Positions 1 to 6,899 are shown, counted from the stretch's first letter. The stretch: DNA of 10,571 nt from Milkweed yellows phytoplasma str. MW1 (GCF_000309485.1 NZ_AKIL01000035.1:1-10571), one strand, 5' to 3'. Made by a program: numbers and translations. The notes: generated by a model from the sequence alone, not told the origin.

Positions 1-40
1 AAATTAAAAAAATAAAATTAATTAAAAGAAAGATTTTTTT

Positions 41-118
41 ATATCGATTAATAATAATGATATTAAAAATGATACAACGATAATATCAAATATCGAGTAT
101 CATTATCATTATCGATAT
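41..118. repeat. Large imperfect palindrome, AT-rich
   Basis: The left arm at 41-62 (ATATCGATTAATAATAATGA and two more bases) matches the reverse complement of 98-118 with one gap and one mismatch. A nested pair lies inside it: GATAC-aa-CGATA at 71-82 faces TATCG-a-GTATC at 91-101. The whole stretch could fold into one long hairpin or cruciform. ATATCGAT is itself a palindrome and occurs at both ends. No gene lies here. An origin, a protein-binding site or an element end are all possible, and the sequence does not decide between them. Confidence 0.6.
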
Positions 119-180
119 AAAATATAAAATATCACTCCTTAAAAAGGTTTGATTTTATATAGAATATTTGAAGAGGCAAA

Positions 181-287
181 TGATGATAAAATGATGAGTG
201 AATGATGATAAAACGATGAGTGAATGATGATAAAACGATGAGTGAATGATGATAAAACGATGAGTGAATGATGATAAAACGATGAGT
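181..287. repeat. Tandem direct repeat, 22-base unit, about 5 copies
   Basis: The unit TGATGATAAAACGATGAGTG plus AA repeats head to tail at 181, 203, 225, 247 and 269. The first copy has one change (AATG for AACG), the next three are identical, and the fifth is complete for 19 of 22 bases. The copies touch one another, so there are no spacers and this is not a CRISPR array. The unit length is not a multiple of three and no start codon with a ribosome binding site leads into it, so coding is unlikely. Copies of about 22 bases match the size of plasmid iterons, but the array could also be a simple variable-number repeat at the edge of the element. Confidence 0.85.
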
Positions 288-308
288 TATAATAAGTTAT
301 TTGTTTTA

Positions 309-935
309 TTATTTTTCTTTTATTAAATATCTTTTATAATCTGGACGTATCTTTTTCACCCGATAACCTTGTTTGGTTTTAGTTAAGAAGAATTGAATAT
401 ATTTTAAATCTTCTTGTCGATAATAGATGATATTTAAACCTTTCTTATAGTTTGTTTTAATCGGTTTATTGTATTTATCTAGTTTATTGGGGTCTATTTG
501 ATATAATTGTAAGTTTTCTAGTTTATGAAGATTGATTTTGCCAATTAATTCTTTGATGATATTTTTAGATTCATTTTTATAATTGATTTGAAAGATATCA
601 TGATAGGTTTTAAGGGGGTTATTTTGGTTTTTAAGGGGGGGTAAATCTGAAAGTAATAGTTTACTATTACTAGAAGAGAAATTATCATTAATTAAGGTTA
701 TTTTTGTTTGTTTAATTTCATCCAAGATTTGAGGATCGACGAAGAGAGTTTGGTTTTTAGGGCGATAATTGGCTTCTTGATAAGTATTTTTCTTTTTAGA
801 ATGGGTTATAATGGTCAGGTTGATTAAATCTTGTTTTAAAGTTTGTAAAAAGAGTTTAATTTGGTCTAAATCAGTAGGGGTGGTTTTGGTATTCCATCCG
901 CCGATTTTAATTCCTTGATTAAGGTCGTTTTTCAT
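309..935 (-). CDS. Conserved-looking hypothetical protein downstream of dnaG
   Basis: This encodes 208 residues of unknown function. The start is MKNDLNQGIK because AAAGGAG sits nine bases before that ATG. The frame stays open for 38 more codons to an ATG at 1049, but that one has no ribosome binding site. The product is basic, lysine- and asparagine-rich, and has no signal peptide or membrane segment. A GGWNTKTTPTDL stretch lies near the N-terminus, and the last 45 residues look like short beta strands rich in Tyr, Arg and Lys, ending IRPDYKRYLIKEK. It is the last gene of the nuclease-dnaB-dnaG block, about 170 bases after dnaG. A role in replication or DNA binding is a guess from position and charge only; I see no OB-fold SSB signature. 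Confidence 0.75.
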   Translation of the reverse strand: MKNDLNQGIKIGGWNTKTTPTDLDQIKLFLQTLKQDLINLTIITHSKKKNTYQEANYRPKNQTLFVDPQILDEIKQTKITLINDNFSSSNSKLLLSDLPPLKNQNNPLKTYHDIFQINYKNESKNIIKELIGKINLHKLENLQLYQIDPNKLDKYNKPIKTNYKKGLNIIYYRQEDLKYIQFFLTKTKQGYRVKKIRPDYKRYLIKEK

Positions 936-1103
936 TTTTATTTTCTCCTTTAAATTTATTTTTGTCATTTTGTTAAAATATTTATTAATTTTTGGCCTAG
1001 TAATTGCATGTGCGTGATTCATATTATTAATTTTATTTTTAAAGGTCATATAGGAAAAAATAATACGTTTGTTGTTGTTTAATTGGTATTTTATAATAAA
1101 TCA

Positions 1104-2429
1104 TTATGTCATGACTTCAACTTTATCTTCACCAAAGAAATGAATGGCTAAATCCACTATTTGTTTCTTTTCTGCTTCTTCATATGAGATGTATGGATCT
1201 AAAAAACATTTTTGATAAGCTTCTTTGCCGAATTGGCGTAATAAATCATCAACATCTTTATAAGTTTTGTCATAAGGGGGCAAAATGCGTCTAATTTCAT
1301 AAGGGATTTGTTGTTCTTTTATTTGTTCTCCTAAGGCTTTGTTTCTTTTTCTTCCAGTTTCGTCATTATCGAGGGCGATAATGACTTTAATCTTTTCTTT
1401 TTTGAGAATATCCATTTGGGTTTGGGAAAGTAATTGGGCGACACAAATTAAACCCACGACATTTTTTATGCCGTGTTGCCAACAACTAATGACATCAAAA
1501 AAACCTTCATGAATGATGATTGTTTTAGTTTTTTTTATATACGGTAAAGCTTCGAAAAAACGATAACTGAAATGAAAAGTAGGTGTTTGACTAAAATTAT
1601 TGAGGGATTTATATTTAGGTTGTAAATAAGAAACTTCGCGAAAGTTATTTTGATAAAAATGAAATGTTTTATTATATCCATTTTCAATAGGGATAATGAT
1701 GGAACCATGGAAAGTATCGTGATAATATTTTTTATTTTGTTGATTGGTTTTTTCTTTAACAAAACCATATTCAACTAATTTGGTTGTATCGATATTTTGT
1801 TTTTTACAATAATTTACTAGACGAAAAGATAAAGATTTATCAGATAATGGGGCATAACCTAGTTTAAATTCTTTAATGGTTTCTAGAGTTAATTTTCTTT
1901 TTTGAGTTAAATATTCTAATCCTAGGTGAGATTCGTTATTTCGGTTAGTAGTTAATAAATAATGATAATAATCTCTAATTTGGTTAAATAAAGGTGATAT
2001 TTCTTTAAATAATTGTGTTTTTGTGGTGTTAATTTCTTTTTCATCAATTGGGTTGTTGATTTTATTGGGGCGGAATTGATATTTAAAAGGTTTGTAAGAA
2101 ATATTAGGGGTTGAAGTTTTTTGTTGGATTAAGTTTTTAAATTCTTGAGTTTTCATAAAGTTATTAATTTTTTCGAGGGCGTTATTGAAGGTTTTAATTC
2201 CTCTTATTTCCATATAAACATCAATAATATCGTAATCTTTACAACATTTCCAACAGTGAATCTGGTTATGATCATTGATATGACAACAAGTAGGATTTTG
2301 GCCTTGATGGATGGGACAAGGGAAACGATATTTGATATTGAAATTTGATGGTAAAATCTTTAATTTTTTTAATAAAACAATCATGGGGAAATTAGTTTTA
2401 ATGTGGTTAATTTTGTCTTGATGATTCAT
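1104..2429 (-). CDS. dnaG: DNA primase, short PMU type
   Basis: DNA primase makes the RNA primers for replication and works with the DnaB helicase encoded just upstream. The 441-residue product has a CHC2 zinc finger at about residues 38-62 (C38, H41, C59, C62). It then has a catalytic core with the PKYKSLNN motif near 271, and a TOPRIM domain with E308 in IHEGFFDV and the metal-binding pair D354 and D356 in ALDNDETG. Cellular DnaG proteins are near 600 residues. This one stops soon after TOPRIM and seems to lack most of the C-terminal helicase-binding domain, as is usual for PMU and plasmid copies. The ribosome binding site AAAGGAG overlaps the TAA stop of dnaB, so translation is probably coupled. 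The key residues seen are intact, so it is likely functional. Confidence 0.95.
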   Translation of the reverse strand: MNHQDKINHIKTNFPMIVLLKKLKILPSNFNIKYRFPCPIHQGQNPTCCHINDHNQIHCWKCCKDYDIIDVYMEIRGIKTFNNALEKINNFMKTQEFKNLIQQKTSTPNISYKPFKYQFRPNKINNPIDEKEINTTKTQLFKEISPLFNQIRDYYHYLLTTNRNNESHLGLEYLTQKRKLTLETIKEFKLGYAPLSDKSLSFRLVNYCKKQNIDTTKLVEYGFVKEKTNQQNKKYYHDTFHGSIIIPIENGYNKTFHFYQNNFREVSYLQPKYKSLNNFSQTPTFHFSYRFFEALPYIKKTKTIIIHEGFFDVISCWQHGIKNVVGLICVAQLLSQTQMDILKKEKIKVIIALDNDETGRKRNKALGEQIKEQQIPYEIRRILPPYDKTYKDVDDLLRQFGKEAYQKCFLDPYISYEEAEKKQIVDLAIHFFGEDKVEVMT

Positions 2430-2442
2430 TTATTTTACTCCT

Positions 2443-3933
2443 TTAAAATCCTAATTGATAAGGTAAAACATAACCGATTTCTTGAAATGTTTGGGTGGTC
2501 ATTTCAAAGTGATATATTAAGGTTTTTTTGGTGCCACTACGATTCTTTTTGATATTGACCTCAATTATTTTTTGATTTTCATTGTCATTAGATTCTAAAT
2601 AGAGTTGATTTAAGGTTGAATTATAAATATTTAAAGGTTTTTCTTGGCCTTTGGATAATTGGGGTTGGAATTCGGACATGATTAAGACGATATCGGAGTT
2701 AGTTTCAATTCCACCACTTCCTTTTAAAGCGGTTATTTCAGGGGATTTGCCATTGTAATTGCTATATGTATCTCTTGAAAATTGAGAGAGAATGATAATA
2801 ATGATGTTTAATTCCATGGCTAATTGTTTGAGTTTAGTCATAATTTCATCAATGGCTAAACGGTCATTTTCTAAGTGGTTTGTGGTTTTGGTGATTTGAA
2901 GGTGGTCTATGACAATCATTTCTGCTTTTTCTTCTAAATGAAGGCGATAAACTAAATTAATAACATAATCAATGTTTTTGCTTTTATCATAACTAAATGA
3001 TAAATTGATATTAACAAAAAATTGTTTGGCTTCTGTCATCCTCTCCGTGTATTTGAGAGGTGTGATATTGGTATCTTCGAAATTTTTATCTAAAATAACA
3101 TCTAGGGAAATTTGAGTTTGGTGGGCTAATAAACGACTTAAATTTTCCTCCATTGTCATTTCATAAGAAAATACCAAAATATGAGGATAATGAGAACTTT
3201 CTTGTTGTTTGGTTTTGGTTATATCTAAAAGAAGGTTGTAGACAAAAGTTGTTTTGCCTAAACCAGTATGTCCTCCAATAGTGATTATTTGTCCTTTTTT
3301 GAATCCTTTTGTGGCTTGATTTAAGTCTCGAAAAGTTTCAGATAAACGGTAATATTCTTCTTGAATTTTTTGTTTTGCTTGGTTGTCGGTGTCAAAAAAC
3401 TCAGGATAACAAGAGGACATTTGATTTAAAGTTAATAAGGTTTGGTCGGATTTGTGAGGAATAAAAGTCATAAATTTTCTTAATTTATCAAAGATTTCTT
3501 GGTAATATAAATGTTTATAATAAGGTTCCTTATTTTCAAAAGAAGGACTAATAATTTTTAAGAGTTGTTGGAACAGTTTTTCTTGGGTATAGGTGTGTTT
3601 TAAGTTATCTAAGAAATCAAGGTTATTTTCTTTATTAAAATCATTATTTAAAAAAGATAATGATTCTTTAGTAAAGTTATCTTGGGGGAAATAGGTTTGA
3701 AGATAGGTGAGTAATTCTTTGATTATCTCAGTTTGAGATTTTATTTTATCCCAAGGATGAGTTGTTTGTTTTTCTAAAAATAAATATTTTAAAGTTGTAA
3801 ATATTTTTTTATTTTGGGGATCGAGTAAAGTTTTAGGGTTTATTATTTGGCAGTAAAGATTTAACTTTTCCCATTGGCCTTGTTCAATATAATTTATTAG
3901 TTGTTGTAACGCTTTTTGTTCGTTGGTTAACAT
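2443..3933 (-). CDS. dnaB: Replicative DNA helicase DnaB
   Basis: This is the ring helicase that unwinds the replication fork, using ATP. The product has 496 residues. The N-terminal part (1-190) is divergent. The RecA-like C-terminal domain is clear: Walker A GGHTGLGKTT at 220-229 (K227), the SYEMT motif with E258, Walker B MIVIDHLQ at 339-346 (D343), LSQFSRD at 382-388, the LKGSGGIETNSDIVLIM block at 403-419, and KKNRSGTKK at 462-470, where the arginine finger of the family sits. The start has a good AAAAGGAG site. The gene lies between a nuclease-like gene and dnaG, with 13 bases to dnaG. Typical DnaB is 450-480 residues, so the length is normal. All key motifs are present, so it is probably active. 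A chromosomal dnaB would be expected elsewhere, making this the mobile-element copy. Confidence 0.95.
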   Translation of the reverse strand: MLTNEQKALQQLINYIEQGQWEKLNLYCQIINPKTLLDPQNKKIFTTLKYLFLEKQTTHPWDKIKSQTEIIKELLTYLQTYFPQDNFTKESLSFLNNDFNKENNLDFLDNLKHTYTQEKLFQQLLKIISPSFENKEPYYKHLYYQEIFDKLRKFMTFIPHKSDQTLLTLNQMSSCYPEFFDTDNQAKQKIQEEYYRLSETFRDLNQATKGFKKGQIITIGGHTGLGKTTFVYNLLLDITKTKQQESSHYPHILVFSYEMTMEENLSRLLAHQTQISLDVILDKNFEDTNITPLKYTERMTEAKQFFVNINLSFSYDKSKNIDYVINLVYRLHLEEKAEMIVIDHLQITKTTNHLENDRLAIDEIMTKLKQLAMELNIIIIILSQFSRDTYSNYNGKSPEITALKGSGGIETNSDIVLIMSEFQPQLSKGQEKPLNIYNSTLNQLYLESNDNENQKIIEVNIKKNRSGTKKTLIYHFEMTTQTFQEIGYVLPYQLGF

Positions 3934-3951
3934 TTTATATTAACTCCTTTT

Positions 3952-4557
3952 TTATTTTTTAATGATGTTGATATTAGAAAAAGGTATGAATTGGATGGTA
4001 ATTAAGTTTTGTAAGAAATCGTTAGCTGAGTTGGAAAATAAGTTAATTACTTGATTAATACCTTGGACTTTTCCGTTTTTGATTTTATTGTTTATTCTTT
4101 GAGTTTCGGTTTCGTTGTTGGTTAATAAATAGAACTCAAAACGGGTATCGAGTTTTTTTAATTGTTGTCCTTCTACCATGGTTTGTTTATAGCGGTCTCG
4201 GAGACAGGTTTTAAAATTAAACGCCATTATTCTTTTAGTTTCTGTGAATAAAACTAAATCAAATTTAATGTCGGGGATAAAAAATAAATTTACTTGAGGG
4301 TATAAATTAGTAAGACCTTTATCGTGTAGGTACAATAAAATGAGGTATTCATTGATTTTACCGCGGATTACTTTTTGACTTTGAGAGTTGATGTTCTTTT
4401 GGTTAAAATAATGTTTTAATTGGTTGTGATTGGTTTTCATATATTCGTTAATAGAAAGATTAAAGGTAGTTTTTTTAAAAAAACCTTTTAAGATTTCTAC
4501 AGTTTGGATATTAGTATTAAATTGTTGAATATTAAAAAAATCTTGGTTAGTTAACAT
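3952..4557 (-). CDS. Putative PD-(D/E)XK nuclease, EcoRII-like motif
   Basis: This encodes 201 residues. The centre reads RGKINEYLILLYLHDKG (E70), then IPDIKFDLVLF (D96, D100), then AFNFKTCLRDRYKQTMVEG, with K116, R120, R122 and E129. Spacing and residues resemble the catalytic block of EcoRII-type restriction enzymes (K-T-T-x-K/R-D-R-W-R-Q, with a Glu some 13 residues after the first Lys), a branch of the PD-(D/E)XK fold. The usual acidic residue two before the Lys is Asn here (N114), as expected if the Glu has moved. No partner methyltransferase is visible. It starts with AAAGGA eight bases before the ATG and ends 18 bases before dnaB, so it shares the dnaB-dnaG operon. It could be a replication or recombination nuclease, a Holliday-junction-like enzyme or a defence enzyme. 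The fold call rests on motif reading only. Confidence 0.6.
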   Translation of the reverse strand: MLTNQDFFNIQQFNTNIQTVEILKGFFKKTTFNLSINEYMKTNHNQLKHYFNQKNINSQSQKVIRGKINEYLILLYLHDKGLTNLYPQVNLFFIPDIKFDLVLFTETKRIMAFNFKTCLRDRYKQTMVEGQQLKKLDTRFEFYLLTNNETETQRINNKIKNGKVQGINQVINLFSNSANDFLQNLITIQFIPFSNINIIKK

Positions 4558-4582
4558 TTGTTATTCCTTTCTTTAAATAAAA

Positions 4583-4606
4583 AAAGACCTTTAAATTAAT
4601 GTCTTT
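4583..4606 (-). terminator. Weak intrinsic terminator or attenuator
   Basis: Read on the minus strand, AAAGAC and GTCTTT form a 6-base stem around a 12-base loop, followed by a T-rich run. It sits right after the 49-residue ORF and only about 25 bases before the nuclease gene, which leaves no room for a new promoter. Partial read-through seems more likely than a full stop. Confidence 0.55.
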
Positions 4607-4745
4607 GGTTGGTTTTTTTAGTTTTAAAAATTCTTTTTGTTTTCCATGTAATAGCGCCATCTTTATGAATGGTTTTAATTTTTCCATTAGAAAAATAGAT
4701 GTAAGTGTTTTTGTTTTTACAGGTTTTTTTAGTAATTATTACCAT
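4596..4745 (-). CDS. Small basic protein, DUF2963-like motif
   Basis: This encodes 49 residues beginning MVIITKKTCKNKNTYIYFSN and ending in the basic tail KRIFKTKKTNQRH. The start is well supported: AGGAGT lies ten bases before the ATG, inside the last codons of the tmk remnant, and the ORF overlaps the end of that frame by 17 bases. The phrase YFSNGKIKTIHKDG resembles one unit of the repeated N-G-x-I motif of DUF2963 proteins, which are common in phytoplasmas, so it may be a single-unit relative or the remnant of a longer one. There is no membrane segment or signal peptide. A hairpin terminator overlaps its stop codon. The function is unknown. Confidence 0.55.
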   Translation of the reverse strand: MVIITKKTCKNKNTYIYFSNGKIKTIHKDGAITWKTKRIFKTKKTNQRH

Positions 4746-5358
4746 TTGATAGTACTCCTATTTGTTTGATTATTTGTTTTTGGTCAGTTAATGTTGTTTT
4801 GCTATTCATCTCTTTTAAGATTAATTTGTGGCCGAGGTTTTTTCTTTCTAAGAATAATTCATATCCTTGGCTTACTTGGTGAAAGTATGATAAAGGATGA
4901 GTTTCTATGACGTCTAATTTATGATTTTTTTGGTTTTGTTTGCGTTCTAAACCTAATTGTGGTTTGATTTTGAGATAAACAGTCATATCTGTTTAATAAA
5001 TTGTTTATTAAGTAAATTAAAAGCTGATAATTTTTATCAATGTTTTAAGGATAAGCTTGATAGGCCAAGTTAGAACCTAACCATCTATCTATTAAAATGA
5101 TTTTATTAGTTTCTAAATGTGGTTTTATTCCCTCTTCTTGGATTTGTTGCATGTTCGCAAAACTAAGAAGATATCTAGTTAATGGTTTTAATTGGGCATT
5201 AGTTAAAAAGATATCACGAAGAGGTTGGCCGATGGAGGAACTTCCTAAACCTTGTAGAGTAATTACTTCGTGGCCTTGTTTTTCTAATTGTTGGCTAACT
5301 TTTTGAATTAAAGTTGTTTTACCACGCCATCTAGTCCTTCAAAAACTATTAATTTCAT
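4729..5358 (-). pseudogene. tmk: Thymidylate kinase pseudogene, three lesions
   Basis: Thymidylate kinase turns dTMP into dTDP, and PMUs usually carry a copy. The start MKLIVFEGLDGV follows AAAGGAG and is the normal N-terminus with the P-loop. One G is missing near 5322, inside the P-loop, so the frame shifts. The next frame continues with tmk sequence (GKTTLIQK, RDIFLTN, IILIDRWLGSNLAYQAYP) until TAA at 5045-5047, where NIDKNYQLLIYLINNLL follows directly; a CAA to TAA change explains it. A second one-base loss near 4990 moves the frame to the remaining piece at 4729-4986, which would otherwise be read as an 85-residue protein. That piece is the tmk C-terminus (MTVYLKIKPQLGLERK, the LD-x-IE region, SYFHQVSQGYELF). 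Mended, the gene would code about 210 residues, the normal length. The C-terminal piece has no ribosome binding site of its own. Confidence 0.88.
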
Positions 5359-5682
5359 TTTTGTTCTCCTTTGAATTGAATTTTTAGTTAATGGCCGTAC
5401 CAATTATTGGTTTGTTGGTGTTTTGGTATTTAAAAAAAGGCCAGATAATGAGGATGTGAAATTTGCAAATTGTTTTTTAATGTTTAAAAATAAAAAGGCG
5501 GTTTTTAGGCGCTTTTGATGGTTGGAAGGTAAAAAGCTGAAACTTTTAACGCGCGTGTTATTGGGCGTTTATAGACCCTCTTAAAAACAGGGGTATTTAT
5601 ACTCTTACTGGACTTAAAATTAAAAAAGCTGTGCAAATTTGATTGAGGGATTGTTTTAATCATCATTATCTTAATCATCGTC
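5359..5682 (-). other. Gene-poor stretch between the DUF2963 remnant and tmk
   Basis: About 320 bases hold no gene I can support. A minus-strand frame is open from about 5571 to 5402 but has no start codon with a ribosome binding site. The stretch contains a perfect 12-base palindrome AATTTGCAAATT at 5460-5471 and a GC-richer patch at 5547-5578 with the near-palindrome TAACGCGCGTGTTA followed by GGGCGTTTATAGACCC. A possible terminator lies at 5492-5516. The tmk ribosome binding site is at the left end. It may hold the promoter of the downstream block or the debris of a lost gene. Confidence 0.5.
5492..5516 (-). terminator. Possible terminator with a bulged stem
   Basis: On the minus strand AAAAGCG pairs with CG-C-CTTTT across about nine bases, with one bulge, and a T run follows. 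The stem is short and imperfect, so this is a weak call. Confidence 0.3.
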
Positions 5683-5934
5683 TTAGTTTTCATCGTCGTC
5701 ATATATTTTTTCAATGGTGCCATTGGGGTGGTTACCAAGTTTGATTTATGAGCTCTCCAGTTTGAGGGTCGAATTCGTCGATGTAATGGATTTTTTTGCA
5801 GCCGCCGTAATAGTGTGTTTTTTTCATCAAATTGCCATTAGTTGCGTATTCACTAATATACTTATTATATCATTTGAAAAATATTCGATCTCTTTGATTA
5901 ATTGTTTTTGCGTGTTATAAATTTTCTTTGCCAT
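5683..5934 (-). pseudogene. DUF2963-family pseudogene, two frameshifts
   Basis: The start MAKKIYNTQKQLIKEIEYFS follows AAAGGAG ten bases upstream. That frame ends at TGA (5827-5829) after 35 codons. A one-base loss near 5860 moves the coding sequence to a second frame reading SEYATNGNLMKKTHYYGG, then IHYIDEFDPQTGELINQTW, which stops at a TAA near 5733. Removing one extra A there restores WYHPNGTIEKIYDDDEN before a true stop. EFDPQTGxLI and YHPNGTI are the signature of DUF2963, a repeat domain abundant in phytoplasmas and of unknown function. Mended, it would have about 84 residues and a single repeat unit, so it may already have been a short version. Confidence 0.8.
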
Positions 5935-5994
5935 TATTGTGTTTCTCCTTTGATTTTAGTTTTAATTTATGATTTTGACAGTTGCTGTTGTTTT

Positions 5995-6183
5995 TTATTT
6001 ATATTTTTGGTTTTTGAAAGTAATAGTAATGCGTCTGGTTTTTAATCGTGATAGAGGGTTTGTTGCGTGGTGTAGTAGTGTGCCTAATAATTTATGTTTT
6101 TGCGGTTTGTATTTATTTTTTTTGAATTTAGAGGCACGATGTTTTTGTTGGTATTTGGCTTGGATTAAGTAGTATTTGTTCAT
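5995..6183 (-). CDS. Small basic hypothetical protein, doubtful
   Basis: This would be a 62-residue, strongly basic product starting MNKYYLIQAKYQQKHRASKF. It has about one-third Lys and Arg, no membrane segment and no motif I know. The ribosome binding site is poor, with no AGGAG within 15 bases of the ATG. The same frame continues past its stop with KTTATVKIIN before a second stop, so it could be shortened by a CAA to TAA change. It lies between a strong terminator and the DUF2963 pseudogene, in a decaying zone. It may be a real small protein, a remnant, or chance. Confidence 0.35.
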   Translation of the reverse strand: MNKYYLIQAKYQQKHRASKFKKNKYKPQKHKLLGTLLHHATNPLSRLKTRRITITFKNQKYK

Positions 6184-6228
6184 CTTTATCTTTTGCTCTC
6201 GCTTTCTTTGAATTGTTTGGATATACGC

Positions 6229-6255
6229 AAAAAAGACTCCTATAAAAGGAGTCTT
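6229..6255 (-). terminator. Strong intrinsic terminator after the YqaJ exonuclease
   Basis: AAGACTCCT at 6233-6241 and AGGAGTCTT at 6247-6255 make a perfect 9-base stem with a 5-base loop. The T run on the minus strand (complement of 6229-6234) follows it. It ends the membrane protein-exonuclease transcript just after the stop codon at 6262. Confidence 0.85.
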
Positions 6256-6261
6256 AACTGT

Positions 6262-6897
6262 TTAAAAAGTTTTAATTTTGCTTAAATGTTTTAAGAAAGT
6301 AGTTTGTTGAAGTTCTTTTTTAGCGTTTTGAAGTAAAACTAAATACTTTTTAGCATCGTTGATCATTTTAGTGATAAAATTGTGGTCTAAATAAATTCTG
6401 ACTACATGATAATCATTATCATTAAAATAAACTAAAAAATAAGCAAATTTAGCTTGTGAACAATAGAGTTGACATTGAACTTGAACCCAATAGTTTAAGG
6501 GCACTTCTTTGTTTGATAAAAAGCCATTCCATAATGTTGATATGTTGTTGTTTTCATCGCGATAAGGACATTTGATTTCTAAGAGAGTGTTGGTTTGTTG
6601 ATTATAACCATCTAAGGAAGCGGAAAACATTTTGACTTCATCATCGGTAAAGATGGTATCATGAAAATTTAGATTAGTTGTTTTTTCAAAGAAAGCACGA
6701 GCAATTGGTTCAGTTTTATTACCATGTTCAGTGTATTTGTTGCTTGTGAAAGTAGTACCAAAGATTTTGTCATGAACCAATTGTTCTAAAGAACGAAATT
6801 TGTCATTGCCTGTGATGCTACCGATTTCAGAAGCGTTAATATATTGTTTGCGGTGTTGATACCATTCTTTGGTACGTTGAGATAATGTGATTTGCAT
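6262..6897 (-). CDS. YqaJ/lambda exonuclease-family recombination nuclease
   Basis: Enzymes of this family chew one DNA strand 5' to 3' to leave single strands for annealing in phage-type recombination. The 211 residues match the family length (lambda exonuclease has 226). Visible motifs in order are R8 with EWYQHRKQYINASEIGS (S23), HGNKTEPIARAFFE at 58-71 (E63), SASLDG at 92-97 (D96), LLEIKCPY at 105-112 (E107, K109), and NYWVQVQCQLY at 135-145 (Q139, Q141). D96, E107 and K109 take the places of the lambda catalytic D119, E129 and K131. No Beta/RecT-type annealing partner lies next to it. The gene follows two small membrane-protein genes with almost no gap; its ribosome binding site is weak (AAGAAAG), so coupling is likely. 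The residues seen are intact. Confidence 0.88.
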   Translation of the reverse strand: MQITLSQRTKEWYQHRKQYINASEIGSITGNDKFRSLEQLVHDKIFGTTFTSNKYTEHGNKTEPIARAFFEKTTNLNFHDTIFTDDEVKMFSASLDGYNQQTNTLLEIKCPYRDENNNISTLWNGFLSNKEVPLNYWVQVQCQLYCSQAKFAYFLVYFNDNDYHVVRIYLDHNFITKMINDAKKYLVLLQNAKKELQQTTFLKHLSKIKTF

Positions 6898-6899
6898 GG

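Noticed and set aside
181..287. Tandem repeats as a CRISPR array
   Set aside because: The copies touch each other with no spacers, and no cas gene is present.
309..935. Calling the 208-residue protein a single-strand binding protein
   Set aside because: PMUs often carry ssb, but no OB-fold pattern or acidic C-terminal tail is present; the tail here is basic.
936..1049. N-terminal extension of the 208-residue protein to the ATG at 1049
   Set aside because: There is no ribosome binding site there, while the internal ATG has AAAGGAG at good distance.
1535..2348. ORFs at 1535-1774 (minus) and 2145-2348 (plus)
   Set aside because: Both are shadows inside dnaG, whose zinc finger and core motifs cover the same DNA.
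5097..5306. Plus-strand ORF of 69 codons
   Set aside because: It is the opposite strand of the tmk pseudogene, whose protein match is clear.
5505..5738. Minus-strand ORF of 77 codons
   Set aside because: Its first third overlaps the DUF2963 remnant in the wrong frame, it has no ribosome binding site, and its composition (many Met, Thr, Lys) reflects repeated ATGATG-type sequence.
5714..5920. Plus-strand ORF of 68 codons
   Set aside because: It is antisense to the DUF2963 remnant and has no ribosome binding site.
5969..6172. Plus-strand ORF with hydrophobic start
   Set aside because: It is antisense to the 62-residue minus ORF; the hydrophobic look comes from T-rich DNA. Neither strand is strongly supported, but the minus strand fits the operon direction.
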